The translations under genes and the position numbers were made by a program. Positions 1-8,185 of a stretch of 64,000 bases of DNA are shown piece after piece. The DNA is from CAWBCR01 sp963787375 (GTDB lineage: Bacteria > Chloroflexota > Anaerolineae > Aggregatilineales > UBA3940): positions 434,001 to 498,000 of the forward strand of contig CAWBCR010000017.1 in the NCBI GenBank assembly GCA_963787375.1, written 5' to 3'. The notes beneath the pieces were generated by a model, which was not told the origin of the DNA, did not search any database, and worked only from the letters and a program-made list of their open reading frames with translations. The stretch's first letter is position 1; every line of letters begins with the position of its first letter.

Positions 1-1
1 G

Positions 2-919
2 ATGGCCGCCGAAACCGAGAACTTCTCCGAGGCTGGGCGGCGGCTGAACATCTCTCAACCTGCGGTCAGTATGCAGATCAGGTCGCTGGAAACGACGCTT
101 GGCGTGCGGCTCTTTCACCGTTCGGGGCGGCATATTGCGCTGACCGAAGCAGGCGAGGCGCTTGCGCCAATGGCCCGCGATCTGGTTGGCCGGGCGGTGC
201 AGATCGCGGAGGCGATGGCCTCGATGCAGGGGCAGGTCGTTGGGTTGCTCAAGCTGGGTTGGAGCACCACCGGCGGCAAGTATCTGCTGCCCAAGCTGAT
301 CGCCGGCTTGCGCGACAGGCACCCACAGGTGCAGGTCGTGTGCCATGTCACCAGCCGCGACCTGACGATCCAGATGCTGCTGGATGGCGAAGTGCATGTT
401 GGCATGACCAGCCTGCGTGAGCCTTACAAGGATATCGAGTATCACCCGTTCCTGACCGACCGCATCGTGTTGATTGTGCCACCCCGGCACCACTGGGCAT
501 TGGGTGGAGGTGTGATCGGCCCCGCCGATCTGCTCGGCGAGAATTTCATCCTGTGCGAAGAAGGATCGGGCACGCGTGCGGCGATCAGAGAAGCGCTGGC
601 GTGGCATGGGCTTAGCCTGGACGACCTGAAGACCGTCATGGTGCTGGGCAACTCAGAAGCGAGCCGCATGGCAGTCCAGGAGGGCATCGGTGTGGCGTTT
701 GTATCCGCGATGGTCGTGGCCGACGACATCCGGAACGGCGCGTTGGTTCCCATCCGAGTCGAAGGCCTCGATCTGAAGCAAACGCTGTATCTGGCCCGCA
801 ACGTGAGCCGGCCTGCGACCAGCGCCCAGGCGGCTTTCTGGGAGTTTGCTTTCGCGCCTGAAAACCAATGGCTGCGCGATCTGCCCGACCGGGTCTGGGG
901 CGAGCTGGAGCCAGCTTAA
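2..919 (+). CDS. LysR-family transcriptional regulator, 5' end cut by the window
   Basis: This is a DNA-binding transcriptional regulator of the LysR family. The first visible residues (FSEAGRRLNISQPAVSMQIRSLE region, about 8-30) are the middle of the N-terminal winged helix-turn-helix. About ten residues that normally precede it are missing, so the true start lies upstream of base 1 and the ATG at base 2 is internal. The rest (about residues 85-290) is the type-2 periplasmic-binding-like effector domain, which senses a small-molecule co-inducer. The length of 305 residues is nearly full for the family. The inducer and target genes cannot be read from the sequence, and the usual divergent target would lie outside the window. 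The family call is firm; the function is open. Confidence 0.9.
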   Translation: MAAETENFSEAGRRLNISQPAVSMQIRSLETTLGVRLFHRSGRHIALTEAGEALAPMARDLVGRAVQIAEAMASMQGQVVGLLKLGWSTTGGKYLLPKLIAGLRDRHPQVQVVCHVTSRDLTIQMLLDGEVHVGMTSLREPYKDIEYHPFLTDRIVLIVPPRHHWALGGGVIGPADLLGENFILCEEGSGTRAAIREALAWHGLSLDDLKTVMVLGNSEASRMAVQEGIGVAFVSAMVVADDIRNGALVPIRVEGLDLKQTLYLARNVSRPATSAQAAFWEFAFAPENQWLRDLPDRVWGELEPA

Positions 920-950
920 AACATTATTTCGCCGGATCGTGTGCGGCGCT

Positions 951-1525
951 CTACCCCGAGCGCCGCTTTTCGTCTGCCTTGCCGCTCAGCGCGCCGAGCA
1001 CATGCTCGGCTTCCCGCGCCGAAGCGAGGTGAATCAGCCGGAGGTGCCCGTTTTCCGGGCGGGAAAGCAGGTCGGGGTACTCTCTGCGCCGCCGCCAGTA
1101 GGTCTTCAGTACCCACAGGAACAGCGACTCGCGGCTGAGAAACTGCGTCCGGAACGATTCGCGGTTGCCGTTCCACAGTTCTTCCTGCTGAAAATGCGGT
1201 GCAGCGTCCGCCACCAGATGCGCCATAGAACAACAATCAGCGAATAGTCGAGCCACACGACTGTATCAGCGTGGGGCCACAGCACGTCGCGGACCACGCT
1301 GTAATTCCCGTCGATCACCCAGCAAGCGCCGCTTGCGGCCGCTGCCACACGCTCGCGGAAGATGTCGGGGAGCGCTTCTTGCCAGCCGGCCTCCCAGTGC
1401 AGCGAGTCAAGCTCCACATGAGGATAGCCGAGGATCGCCGCCAGCCGGCCAGCGGTCGTCGTCTTGCCTGACCCGCTCGTGCCGATGACGACGATGCGCT
1501 TGCCCGGCCGTGGGAGATCGGGCAC
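951..1525 (-). pseudogene. P-loop kinase (adenylate-kinase/FlaR-like), broken by one frameshift
   Basis: This is a small P-loop NTPase resembling the 'topology modulation' or adenylate-kinase-like proteins. It starts at a GTG at 1525 preceded by a GGAGAAGGAACC ribosome-binding site. A Walker A motif (GTSGSGKTT) lies at about residues 14-22, followed by the family's DSLHW and WVIDGNY motifs. The frame is lost near 1184-1191: the first frame reads WWRTLHRIFSR, and the expected continuation EELWNGNRES with the C-terminal half lies one frame over and stops at 951. Restoring one base gives a continuous protein of about 190 residues, the normal family length. It is either a recent pseudogene or a sequence error. 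The substrate is unknown. Confidence 0.7.
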
Positions 1526-1604
1526 GGTTCCTTCTCCTTCTGTACTGAGTTGAAAGTCGCCATTCTAACATACCCGACCCGGCGATCAACCCTGCGCGGG
1601 ATGG

Positions 1605-1610
1605 TATAAT
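1605..1610 (+). promoter_or_regulatory. Candidate -10 box (TATAAT) upstream of the GAF histidine kinase
   Basis: A perfect TATAAT lies 55 bases before the kinase start, in the gap between the divergent P-loop kinase gene and the histidine kinase. I see no good -35 box at 16-18 bases, so the call rests on the -10 match and its position only. Confidence 0.4.
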
Positions 1611-1665
1611 CCTATCCAAAGCCGAGGATAGTTGTCTGAATATCGAGCAAGAGCAGCCGGCGAAG

Positions 1666-2835
1666 ATGAGCGTACAGTCCGACACGGAGAAACTCCAGCA
1701 GCGCAACCGCGACCTGTCGATCCTGAATGCGATCGCGCAGGCGCTCAACCGTGAAGTGGGCCTGGCTCCAACACTCCAGACGGCGCTCGCACAGGTCGCC
1801 GATCTGCTTGGGCTTGATACCGGCTGGGTGTGGCTGCTTCACGAGGAGACAGGCGAGTCATACCTTGCCGCCACGCAGAATCTACCATCCGGCCTAGCGA
1901 ACAATCCGCAGCTTATGACCGGCACCTGCTACTGCCTTGATACCTACCGCGCGGGCGACCTCAACGGTGCGGCGAACGTCAACGTGGTGACGTGCAGCCG
2001 GCTCAAAGAGCTGGTCGATGGCACGGATAGCCTGCGCTACCACGCCAGCATCCCGCTGTATGCACACGGCAAGCGGCTGGGCGTGCTGAACGTCGCCAGC
2101 ACCGATTGGCGTGAGCTTTCGCCGGAGGATCTGCAACTGCTTTACACCATTGGAGATCTGTTGAGCATCGCCATAGAGCGCGCGCGGCTGTTCGCGCGCA
2201 GCGCCCAGTTCGGTGCTGTCGAGGAGCGCAACCGGCTGGCGCGTGAGATACACGATACGCTGGCGCAGGGATTGGCCGCGATCACCATGCAGCTTGAGAC
2301 GGCAGATGCCCTGCTGGAAGCCAATACCGGCCCTGACCGCACCCGCCAGGTCGTGCGGCGTGCGCTGGATCTCAGCCGCGCCAGCCTGGAGGAAGCACGC
2401 CGCTCCGTCACCGACCTGCGCGCCGCGCCGCTGGAAGATCGCAGCCTGGCTCAGGCTATCGAGGTGCTGGTCCGGCAAACTGCCGAGCAGGCCGGACTGG
2501 CAGTCGACCTGAACACCGACGGTGTGGCGCGCCCCCTGCCGGTGCGGGTCGAAGCAGGCCTGTATCGCATTGTGCAGGAAGCGCTGGCCAACGTCCAGCG
2601 CCATGCGCAGGCGCAGCGCCTGAGCCTCAGTCTGACCGGCCTCCCCGACGAGATACTCCTTGTCGTCGAGGACGATGGGCAGGGTTTTGACCCGGACCAT
2701 ATCCCGCAGGGCCACTATGGGCTGATCGGCCTCAATGAGCGTGTCAGGCTGCTGGGTGGCACCCTGCGCCTGCAAAGCAGTCCCGGCGAAGGGACGCGGC
2801 TGGAGGTCGCCATTCCGTTGGAACAGAACCGATGA
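1666..2835 (+). CDS. Cytosolic GAF-domain sensor histidine kinase (NarL/DegS class)
   Basis: This sensor kinase of a two-component system autophosphorylates on histidine and passes the phosphate to the response regulator encoded next to it. A GAF sensor domain spans about residues 35-180. A HisKA_3 dimerisation region follows, with the phospho-acceptor His196 in REIHDTLAQG. The C-terminal HATPase domain has the N box (ALANVQRHA), the G1 box (DDGQGFDP) and the LIGLNERVRLLGG segment typical of this class. There is no membrane segment, so it probably senses a soluble or redox signal in the cytoplasm. Its stop overlaps the start of the regulator gene by 4 bases, which implies coupled translation. 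The start is the ATG at 1666; the frame is open further upstream, so the exact start is not certain. Confidence 0.92.
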   Translation: MSVQSDTEKLQQRNRDLSILNAIAQALNREVGLAPTLQTALAQVADLLGLDTGWVWLLHEETGESYLAATQNLPSGLANNPQLMTGTCYCLDTYRAGDLNGAANVNVVTCSRLKELVDGTDSLRYHASIPLYAHGKRLGVLNVASTDWRELSPEDLQLLYTIGDLLSIAIERARLFARSAQFGAVEERNRLAREIHDTLAQGLAAITMQLETADALLEANTGPDRTRQVVRRALDLSRASLEEARRSVTDLRAAPLEDRSLAQAIEVLVRQTAEQAGLAVDLNTDGVARPLPVRVEAGLYRIVQEALANVQRHAQAQRLSLSLTGLPDEILLVVEDDGQGFDPDHIPQGHYGLIGLNERVRLLGGTLRLQSSPGEGTRLEVAIPLEQNR

Positions 2836-3476
2836 CCGAACCGATACACATTCTGGTTGTGGACGATCACCCGGTTGTGCGCGATGGGCTGGTCGCCATG
2901 CTGGGCACGCAGCCGGATTTCGAGGTGGTGGGCGAGGCCGCCAGCGGCGGCGAAGCGGTGAGGCTGGCCGGCGCGCACCACCCCGACGTGATCTTCCTCG
3001 ACCTCGAAATGCCGGAGATGGACGGCGTGGAGGCGATCTACCGGTTGCGTGAAACGTCGCCACAAACGCGGGTGATCGTGTTCACCGCGTTTGACACAGA
3101 CGAGCGCATCCTGAGCGCGCTTCAGGCTGGTGCGCAGGGCTATCTGCTCAAGGGTGCCCCGCGTGACGAATTGTTCAACGCGGTGCGGGTGGTGCACGGC
3201 GGCGAATTGCTGCTTCAGCCGGTCGTCGCTTCAAAGCTGCTGCGGCAGGTTTCCCGGCAGGAGACGCCTGCGCAGGCCGAGGTGCTGACCCCGCGCGAGC
3301 TGGACGTGCTGGACCTGCTGGCGCGGGGCCTGCAAAACAAAGAGATCGCCGCCCGGCTGGTCATCACCGAGCGGACGGTCAAGTTTCATGTCAGCTCGAT
3401 CTTGAGCAAGCTCGGCGCGGGGAATCGCACCGAGGCGGTCACGATTGCCGCCCAGCAGGGGCTGGTCGATCTGTAG
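2832..3476 (+). CDS. NarL/FixJ-family response regulator
   Basis: DNA-binding partner of the preceding histidine kinase. The N-terminal receiver domain carries the acidic pocket (VVDDH), the phospho-acceptor Asp57 (IFLDLEMPEMDG) and the conserved Lys in YLLKGAP. The C-terminal LuxR-type helix-turn-helix begins at LTPRELDVL and contains the NKEIAARL and ERTVKFHVSSIL segments. The 214-residue length is typical. The 4-base overlap with the kinase gene makes the pairing secure. Target genes are not visible. The closest candidates are the oppositely oriented receiver/sigma genes just downstream, but that is only an inference from position. Confidence 0.93.
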   Translation: MTEPIHILVVDDHPVVRDGLVAMLGTQPDFEVVGEAASGGEAVRLAGAHHPDVIFLDLEMPEMDGVEAIYRLRETSPQTRVIVFTAFDTDERILSALQAGAQGYLLKGAPRDELFNAVRVVHGGELLLQPVVASKLLRQVSRQETPAQAEVLTPRELDVLDLLARGLQNKEIAARLVITERTVKFHVSSILSKLGAGNRTEAVTIAAQQGLVDL

Positions 3477-3498
3477 CATGCAGCACAGGGCAAAGAAG

Positions 3499-3520
3499 AC
3501 GCCTGCCGCGCGGCAGGCGT
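3499..3520. terminator. Perfect palindrome serving as a bidirectional terminator
   Basis: A 22-base perfect palindrome (ACGCCTGCCGC and its complement) lies between two convergent genes. It is followed by a T-rich stretch on the plus strand (TTGGGTTT) and a weaker one (CTTCTTTG) on the minus strand. The convergent position and symmetry fit a shared rho-independent terminator better than an operator. Confidence 0.7.
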
Positions 3521-3534
3521 TTGGGTTTCAGCGG

Positions 3535-3930
3535 TCAGGGGGTTGCGCTGCCGGTTGCGTGGCAGGGCCCGCTGGAAGATATGGCGCGCAGCGTCGTGAG
3601 CAGATGGTCAGGCGGATCGCCTTTGCTCACGAAAGTGTCGGCGCCGGAATCAAGCGCTGCTTGCAGCGCTTCAGGTCGTCCACTCAGCACAATGATGGTC
3701 AGATCGCTGTGGAGGAGGTGCAGCGATCTGACCATCTCGCGGGCCTCAATGCCCGGCAGAGCCCAATCGACGAGCACGACATCCGGGTGGTGCGCTTCAA
3801 CTCCGGCCAGCAGCGCAGTCGACTCGGCGGCCTCGCCGATAATCTCCAGGCTCCTCTCTTGTTCGATTAGCAAACGCAGTGCGGAACGTACCTTGTCTTC
3901 ACCATCAGCTACAATAATCCGAAGCGGCAT
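3535..3930 (-). CDS. Stand-alone receiver-domain protein
   Basis: A single receiver domain with no output domain, 131 residues. Asp55 in VVLVDWALPG is the likely phospho-acceptor, and FVSKGDP supplies the conserved Lys. The usual adjacent acidic pair is altered: the motif reads IIVADGED, with glycine in the second position and an acid one residue later. It starts 2 bases after the stop of the ECF sigma factor gene, so the two are co-transcribed. An anti-sigma factor is more usual in that position, so this receiver may modulate the sigma factor or relay a signal to it; that is inference. It may also accept phosphate from the neighbouring GAF kinase. Confidence 0.85.
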   Translation of the reverse strand: MPLRIIVADGEDKVRSALRLLIEQERSLEIIGEAAESTALLAGVEAHHPDVVLVDWALPGIEAREMVRSLHLLHSDLTIIVLSGRPEALQAALDSGADTFVSKGDPPDHLLTTLRAISSSGPCHATGSATP

Positions 3931-3932
3931 GG

Positions 3933-4514
3933 TTATGCACCTTCCAGTGCCACCACCCAGTTCGGCGTGCCCGGCGAAACCATCTGATCAGCAAGCATCT
4001 GGCGGGCGCGGAACAGCCGCGACTTGACCGTCCCCTCGCGGGTAGCGAGCGTGTTGGCGATCTCGGCGCAGGACATATCGTACCAGTAGCGCAGGACGAT
4101 CACCGCGCGATAGGTCGGCGCCAGCGTGTTCAGCATGTCCTGCATGCGCGCGCTGCGTTCATTCTTCACGGTCGCCTCTTCCGGGCTGGGCTCCTTGCTG
4201 GCCAGCGCCGGATGAGTTGGGAACAGGTCGTCCAGCGACAGCCTGACCATGCGGCGCTTGCGCAGCCGGTCAATGCAGTGATTTGAGGCAATGGTCAGCA
4301 GCCAGGTCTTGAAGGAGCGCGTTGTGTCGTAGCGGGCCAGGTGGCGGTAGGCGCGGATGAAGGCTTCCTGGGTGGCGTCTTCAGCTTCGAAGCTGTCGCC
4401 CAACATCCGATAGGCCAGGTTGTAAACGGATTCCTGGTACCGCTCGACAAGCTCGGTGAATGCCTGGGGGTCGCCGTTGAGAATACCTTCTACCAGTTCA
4501 ATGTCTTCGGTCAT
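3933..4514 (-). CDS. ECF-type RNA polymerase sigma factor
   Basis: An alternative sigma factor of the extracytoplasmic-function group (sigma-70 family). Region 2 is clear (LVERYQESVYNLAYRMLGD, then the EDATQEAFIRAYRHL and FKTWLLTIASNHCIDRLRKRR segments). Region 4 follows (LAPTYRAVIVLRYWYDMSCAEIANTL, then EGTVKSRLFRARQML). I chose the ATG at 4514 (193 residues). A TTG eight codons upstream is possible but less likely, and an AAAGG lies before the ATG. No anti-sigma gene or transmembrane sensor is adjacent. Instead a receiver-only gene follows at a 2-base gap, suggesting control linked to two-component signalling. Confidence 0.93.
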   Translation of the reverse strand: MTEDIELVEGILNGDPQAFTELVERYQESVYNLAYRMLGDSFEAEDATQEAFIRAYRHLARYDTTRSFKTWLLTIASNHCIDRLRKRRMVRLSLDDLFPTHPALASKEPSPEEATVKNERSARMQDMLNTLAPTYRAVIVLRYWYDMSCAEIANTLATREGTVKSRLFRARQMLADQMVSPGTPNWVVALEGA

Positions 4515-4588
4515 GGCTGTAACCCGCCTTTGCCACAATGGGATGTCGTCTTTGTGCTCTCAAGTTGTCTAGAGCATAAAACGAAAGC

Positions 4589-4616
4589 TCCCCGGATGCG
4601 CCCGGCATCTGGGGGG
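4589..4616 (-). terminator. Rho-independent terminator after the second NarL-type regulator
   Basis: The stem pairs CCCCGGATGC with GCATCTGGGG around a short loop. On the minus strand it is followed by a T-rich stretch (AGCTTTCGTTTTATG). It lies just beyond the stop of the minus-strand regulator gene. Confidence 0.6.
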
Positions 4617-4652
4617 ATCGCTGGCTAGGCAGGTGATGAGTACGGGGACTGG

Positions 4653-5290
4653 TCAGTTGACCAGGTTGTTTTGCAGCGCCAAGGCGACAGCTTCTGTTCG
4701 GCTGGTGACACCCAGCTTCGCAAGGATGCTGCTCACGTGGAATTTAACAGTCGAGCGGGTGACGATCAGCCTGTTGGCGATCTCTGGGTTGCTCAACCCC
4801 TCGACCATCAGGGCCAGCACCTCAAATTCGCGCGGGGTCAGGCCGTAGCCGGGCGCGGGCGGATGTGTGGCCGCGTGGATCAGCGCCTCGGCGGCTTGCG
4901 GAGCCAGCGTCGAGCGCCCGACATGCGCCGATCGGATGGCATCGGCCAATTCACTGGCTGTGACGTCTTTCAGCAAGTAACTGATCGCGCCGGCTTGCAG
5001 CGCATCCTGCACCAGGTTTTCTTCTGGGAAGCTGGTTAGCGCCACAACCTGGATGTGGGGGATCTCTCGCGGATCTTGCAGGTGGCCGTTGCGCCGTCCA
5101 TATCGGGCATCACCAGGTCCATCAAGACGACGTCCGGATCTCGATCGGCGCATAAGCGCAGGGCTTCCCGCCCGCTGCTGGCCTCTCCGACCGGCTCAAG
5201 GTCTTTGAATGCCAGCATGAATGCAACCAGACCATCCCGAACAATGGCATGGTCGTCGACGATCAGGACGCGGATGGGTCTATCTGACAT
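4653..5290 (-). pseudogene. NarL/FixJ-family response regulator with one frameshift in a G5 run
   Basis: A response regulator with a receiver domain (IVDDHAIVRDGL; phospho-acceptor Asp in VVLMDLVMPDMDG) and a LuxR-type helix-turn-helix (LTPREFEVLALMVEGLSNPEIANRL). It starts at the ATG at 5290 with a GAGGT ribosome-binding site. The two halves sit in different frames, joined at the run of five G at 5057-5061 (five C on the coding strand). One extra base there restores RERSPHIQVVALTSF and a full protein of about 212 residues. The rest is perfectly conserved, so a homopolymer sequencing error is as likely as a real mutation. It belongs to the same signalling block as the sigma factor and the GAF kinase. 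Confidence 0.8.
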
Positions 5291-5348
5291 GCAGACCTCA
5301 GTGGTTCCTGCGTTGGCTGGCTGCCGTCTGGCGTGTTTGGGGAGCAGC

Positions 5349-5377
5349 AAAAGGGCCCGCTGCGTGCAGCCGGGCCC
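5349..5377 (-). terminator. Terminator of glyA
   Basis: A strong G+C stem (GGGCCCGCTGC pairing with GCAGC-C-GGGCCC, one bulge) runs into TTTT on the minus strand. It sits 19 bases beyond the glyA stop codon. Confidence 0.8.
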
Positions 5378-5395
5378 TCGGGTTACGCAAGACGG

Positions 5396-6700
5396 CTAAT
5401 ACCACAGCGGAAATTGCTGGCACAACGCTTTGACTTCGCTCTGAACGCGGGTGATGGTGGTCTCCTCCTCCACGTTCTCGATCACATCGGCAACCCAGGT
5501 TGCGATCTGGCGGGTCTCGTCTTCCTTGAAGCCGCGCGTGGTCATAGCTGGTGTGCCCAGCCGGATACCTGACGGATCGAATGCAGAGCGCGGATCGCCG
5601 GGAACCATGTTGGCGTTCAGTGTGATGTTTGCCCGGTCAAGCGCAGCCTGCGCCACCTTACCTGGAACGCCCTTATTGGTCAGGTCGACCAGCAGCAGGT
5701 GATTGTCGGTACCACCGCTGACGACCTTGAAGCCGCGCGCGGCCAGCGCCTCTGCCAGCAGGCGGGCATTGGTCACGACTTGCTCGCAGTAGGTCTTGTA
5801 GCCGGGTAGGCTGGCCTCGTGCAGGCACACGGCGATGGCCGCTGTGACGTGGTCGTGCGGGCCGCCCTGGAGGCCGGGGAACACCGCACGGTCGATGACC
5901 TTCGCGTGCCGCTCCTTGCTGAGGATCATCGCGCCGCGCGGGCCGCGCAGCAGTTTGTGCGTGGTCATGGTGACCGCATCCGCATATGGGACGGGATCGG
6001 GGTGCAGGCCAGTCGCAACCAGTCCCGAAATGTGGGCGATATCGGCGGCGAAGCGCGCGCCGACGTCTTCGGCAATCTGGGCGAATTTCGCAAAGTCGAA
6101 TGTGCGCGGGTAGGCTGTGCCGCCGGCCCAGATTAGCTTGGGCTTGTGCTCTTTGGCCAGCTTCCATACCACGTCATAGTCGATGCGACCGGTTTTCGGG
6201 TCGACCGGGTACTGTACAGCGTTAAAGAAGTGCGCCGAAAAATTGACCTTCCAGCCATGGGTCAGGTGGCCGCCATCGGGCAGCGCCAGGCCCATGACCG
6301 TATCGCCCGGCGACAGCAGCGCATAATACACGGCCAGGTTGGCCGGCGAGCCGGAATAGGGCTGCACGTTGGCATGTTCGGCGTTAAAGAGCGTCTTGGC
6401 CCGCTCGATTGCCAGCTCTTCGACGGTGTCGACGTTCTCGTTGCCGCCATAATACCGCTTGTGAATATAGCCTTCGGAGTATTTGTTGGTAAAGACTGAA
6501 CCGATTGCGCTCAGGACAGCGCTGCTGACGTAATTCTCGGAGGGGATCAGTTCGATGCCATCCTGCTGGCGGCGGGTCTCCGCTTTCAGCGCGTCGAAGA
6601 TTTCCGGGTCTGTCTTACGGAGGGAGTCCAGGTTTATCGAGGAACCGCTCTGGCCCTGCTGTGCCGCAGCAGGAGCCTCTATCTTGATTTGTTTGGCCAT
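5396..6700 (-). CDS. glyA: Serine hydroxymethyltransferase
   Basis: A PLP enzyme that interconverts serine and glycine and loads one-carbon units onto tetrahydrofolate. The family is unmistakable: IPSENYVS, NKYSEGYIHKRYYGGNE, the SGSPANLAVY segment, DIAHISGL and the PLP-lysine motif TTHKLLRGPRG with Lys249. Its 434 residues include about 24 extra N-terminal residues rich in Ala and Gln, ahead of the usual start region. The ATG at 6700 has a GGAG-type ribosome-binding site. It is a single-gene unit with its own terminator and a TAGAAT-type promoter upstream. An ISAs1 element sits about 30 bases beyond that promoter box without interrupting the gene. Confidence 0.97.
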   Translation of the reverse strand: MAKQIKIEAPAAAQQGQSGSSINLDSLRKTDPEIFDALKAETRRQQDGIELIPSENYVSSAVLSAIGSVFTNKYSEGYIHKRYYGGNENVDTVEELAIERAKTLFNAEHANVQPYSGSPANLAVYYALLSPGDTVMGLALPDGGHLTHGWKVNFSAHFFNAVQYPVDPKTGRIDYDVVWKLAKEHKPKLIWAGGTAYPRTFDFAKFAQIAEDVGARFAADIAHISGLVATGLHPDPVPYADAVTMTTHKLLRGPRGAMILSKERHAKVIDRAVFPGLQGGPHDHVTAAIAVCLHEASLPGYKTYCEQVVTNARLLAEALAARGFKVVSGGTDNHLLLVDLTNKGVPGKVAQAALDRANITLNANMVPGDPRSAFDPSGIRLGTPAMTTRGFKEDETRQIATWVADVIENVEEETTITRVQSEVKALCQQFPLWY

Positions 6701-6762
6701 TGTGCCTTTGTCTCCACCTGTTTGTATCGGCTTGCCGTGTGTGAGGGATCAATTTTATCCTG

Positions 6763-6768
6763 ATTCTA
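6763..6768 (-). promoter_or_regulatory. Candidate -10 box (TAGAAT) for glyA
   Basis: TAGAAT on the minus strand, about 60 bases before the glyA ATG. A weak TTCGTA lies at an 18-base spacing. The left end of the insertion sequence begins at 6799, just beyond this promoter. Confidence 0.4.
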
Positions 6769-6825
6769 CCGCATTTGGAAGCAGTTACGAAGCCTTTGCA
6801 GGGCTTTATCGTTTTCGGGGAATGG

Positions 6826-6874
6826 GATAACCTCGCGACTGGTAAGCGACGAACTTCCAGAAAGCGAGGTTATC
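6826..6874 (+). promoter_or_regulatory. Inverted repeat that would sequester the transposase ribosome-binding site
   Basis: The arms GATAACCTCGC (6826-6836) and GCGAGGTTATC (6864-6874) pair perfectly over 11 bases around a 27-base loop. The only Shine-Dalgarno-like GAGG upstream of the transposase ATG (6876) lies inside the right arm. In RNA the hairpin would hide it. The same arms are present unchanged in the second IS copy. Confidence 0.6.
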
Positions 6875-6875
6875 G

Positions 6876-8012
6876 ATGACGACACAAGGGCCGCCACTGG
6901 TTGAGATTCTGGCAGAGATTCCCGATCCGCGCCACGCGCAAGGGAAACGCTACCCACTGAGTGCAATGCTCACCCTGATGGTCGTCGGGGTGTTGTGCGG
7001 GTACCAGAGCCTCAAGGCGATTGCGGAATGGGGGCCGAACTATGGGGAGGAGTACGCGGAGCGACTGGGGTTCAATGAGCATGGCTACCCGGCCCAGGCC
7101 AGTTGGTACCGGGTGCTGCGGCTGGTGGATGTCGACATGGTAGAGGAGAAAGTGCGGCGGTGGATAGAAGGGCTGCTGACACCCGAAGAGGGGGAGCGAC
7201 TGGGGCTGAGCATTGATGGCAAGACGCTGCGCGTGAGCCAGAAGATGGGCGCCTGCAACAGCCACCTGCTGAGCGCGGTCGTTCATGGGCTGGGAGCGGT
7301 CGTCGGGCAGTGGGCGGTGGATGACCATACCAATGAAATCGGGATGATGAAACCCATGCTGCTGAACCTGGCTCTGAAGAGGCGCGTGGTGACCACTGAT
7401 GGCTTACTCACCCAGAAGGATGTCGCGGCAACCATCGTGGACGAAGGCGGAGACTATGTGCTGCCGGTGAAAGGCAATCAGCCTGCTACCAAAGCGGCTA
7501 TTGCGGAGTGGTTTGCCGAGGAGCCCGCTCCGTATGAAGAGGCCAACCACACCGCCCAGCGGGTCGAGAAGGGGCATGACCGGCTGGCCATCCGCTGCCT
7601 CGAAACCACCACTGTTCTCAACGACTATCTGGACTGGAAAGGGCTGGCACAAACCTTCAAGCTGACCCGTCGCTTCGTTCGCCTCTCGACCGGCGAGGTT
7701 CAGGAACAGACCCTGTACGGCATCACCTCGCTGGCGCCTGACCAGGCTGACGCGGCGGCGCTGCTCACCTTCATCCAACAGCACTGGACGATTGAGAACA
7801 AGCTGCACTGGGTCAAAGATGTCACCCTGGACGAAGACCGCTGTCAGTTACGCACGGGACGCACTCATCACCTGATGGCGCTGTTCCGCAACCTGGCTCT
7901 CTCCCTGCTGCGGCTCAATGGCTATGACCACATCGCCCGTTCCTTGCGCTCCTTCGCTGCCCACCCCGACAGAGCGCTACAACTCGTCACCTGTCCTATC
8001 GGAAAACGATAA
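6876..8012 (+). CDS. ISAs1-family DDE transposase
   Basis: A full-length transposase of 378 residues that catalyses cut-and-paste or copy transposition of the element. The N-terminal DDE_Tnp_1-associated domain (PDPRHAQGKRYPL, MVVGVLCGYQSLKAIAEWG) is followed by an RNase-H-like catalytic domain. Likely catalytic acids are Asp114 (LSIDGKTLR), Asp175 (VVTTDGLLTQ) and Glu307 (TIENKLHWVKDVTLDED), the signature of this family. No stop or frameshift is seen, so the protein could be active. Expression may be limited by the upstream hairpin. The related copy at 33707-34844 is frameshifted. Confidence 0.95.
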   Translation: MTTQGPPLVEILAEIPDPRHAQGKRYPLSAMLTLMVVGVLCGYQSLKAIAEWGPNYGEEYAERLGFNEHGYPAQASWYRVLRLVDVDMVEEKVRRWIEGLLTPEEGERLGLSIDGKTLRVSQKMGACNSHLLSAVVHGLGAVVGQWAVDDHTNEIGMMKPMLLNLALKRRVVTTDGLLTQKDVAATIVDEGGDYVLPVKGNQPATKAAIAEWFAEEPAPYEEANHTAQRVEKGHDRLAIRCLETTTVLNDYLDWKGLAQTFKLTRRFVRLSTGEVQEQTLYGITSLAPDQADAAALLTFIQQHWTIENKLHWVKDVTLDEDRCQLRTGRTHHLMALFRNLALSLLRLNGYDHIARSLRSFAAHPDRALQLVTCPIGKR

Positions 8013-8077
8013 CGCCCTGAAGCCTGCCCCTGATCTTGCCTCAGGCTTACTGTTGTCTGTCAGCAGAGCGGGGCTCA

Positions 8078-8106
8078 TTGCTGCCCTCATGGCCACAGGC
8101 TATAAT
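8078..8106 (+). promoter_or_regulatory. Candidate promoter of the penicillin-binding protein gene
   Basis: TTGCTG (8078-8083), a 17-base spacer and a perfect TATAAT (8101-8106), about 80 bases before the chosen start. It lies outside the insertion sequence. Confidence 0.55.
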
Positions 8107-8185
8107 CTGCACGGTTTCACGCGGCTGCGCTAAAGCTGTCGCTGGGTTTCGGTAAATGATCTGGTGCACAGACAGGTACATGGAC

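Larger units (their letters stand above)
6799..8019 (+). mobile_element. Complete ISAs1-family insertion sequence, copy 1
   Basis: A 1,221-base element bounded by 18-base terminal inverted repeats with one mismatch: CAGGGCTTTATCGTTTTC on the left and CAGGGCGTTATCGTTTTC (reverse complement) on the right. It carries one intact transposase gene. The family usually makes 8-10 base target duplications. Here a clean 10-base duplication is absent; the flanks share only AAGCCT at a 9-base register, so the insertion may be old or recombined. It lies between glyA and a penicillin-binding protein gene that point away from each other. Confidence 0.88.

Noticed and set aside
2..4. ATG at base 2 as the true start of the LysR gene
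   Set aside because: The helix-turn-helix already starts at residue 8, so about ten N-terminal residues are missing and lie outside the window.
1894..3063. 389-residue open frame opposite the GAF kinase and regulator
   Set aside because: It spans two well-supported genes on the other strand and has low-complexity Arg/Pro/Gln content.
3499..3520. 22-base palindrome as an operator
   Set aside because: It lies between two convergent stop codons with T-rich flanks, which fits a shared terminator.
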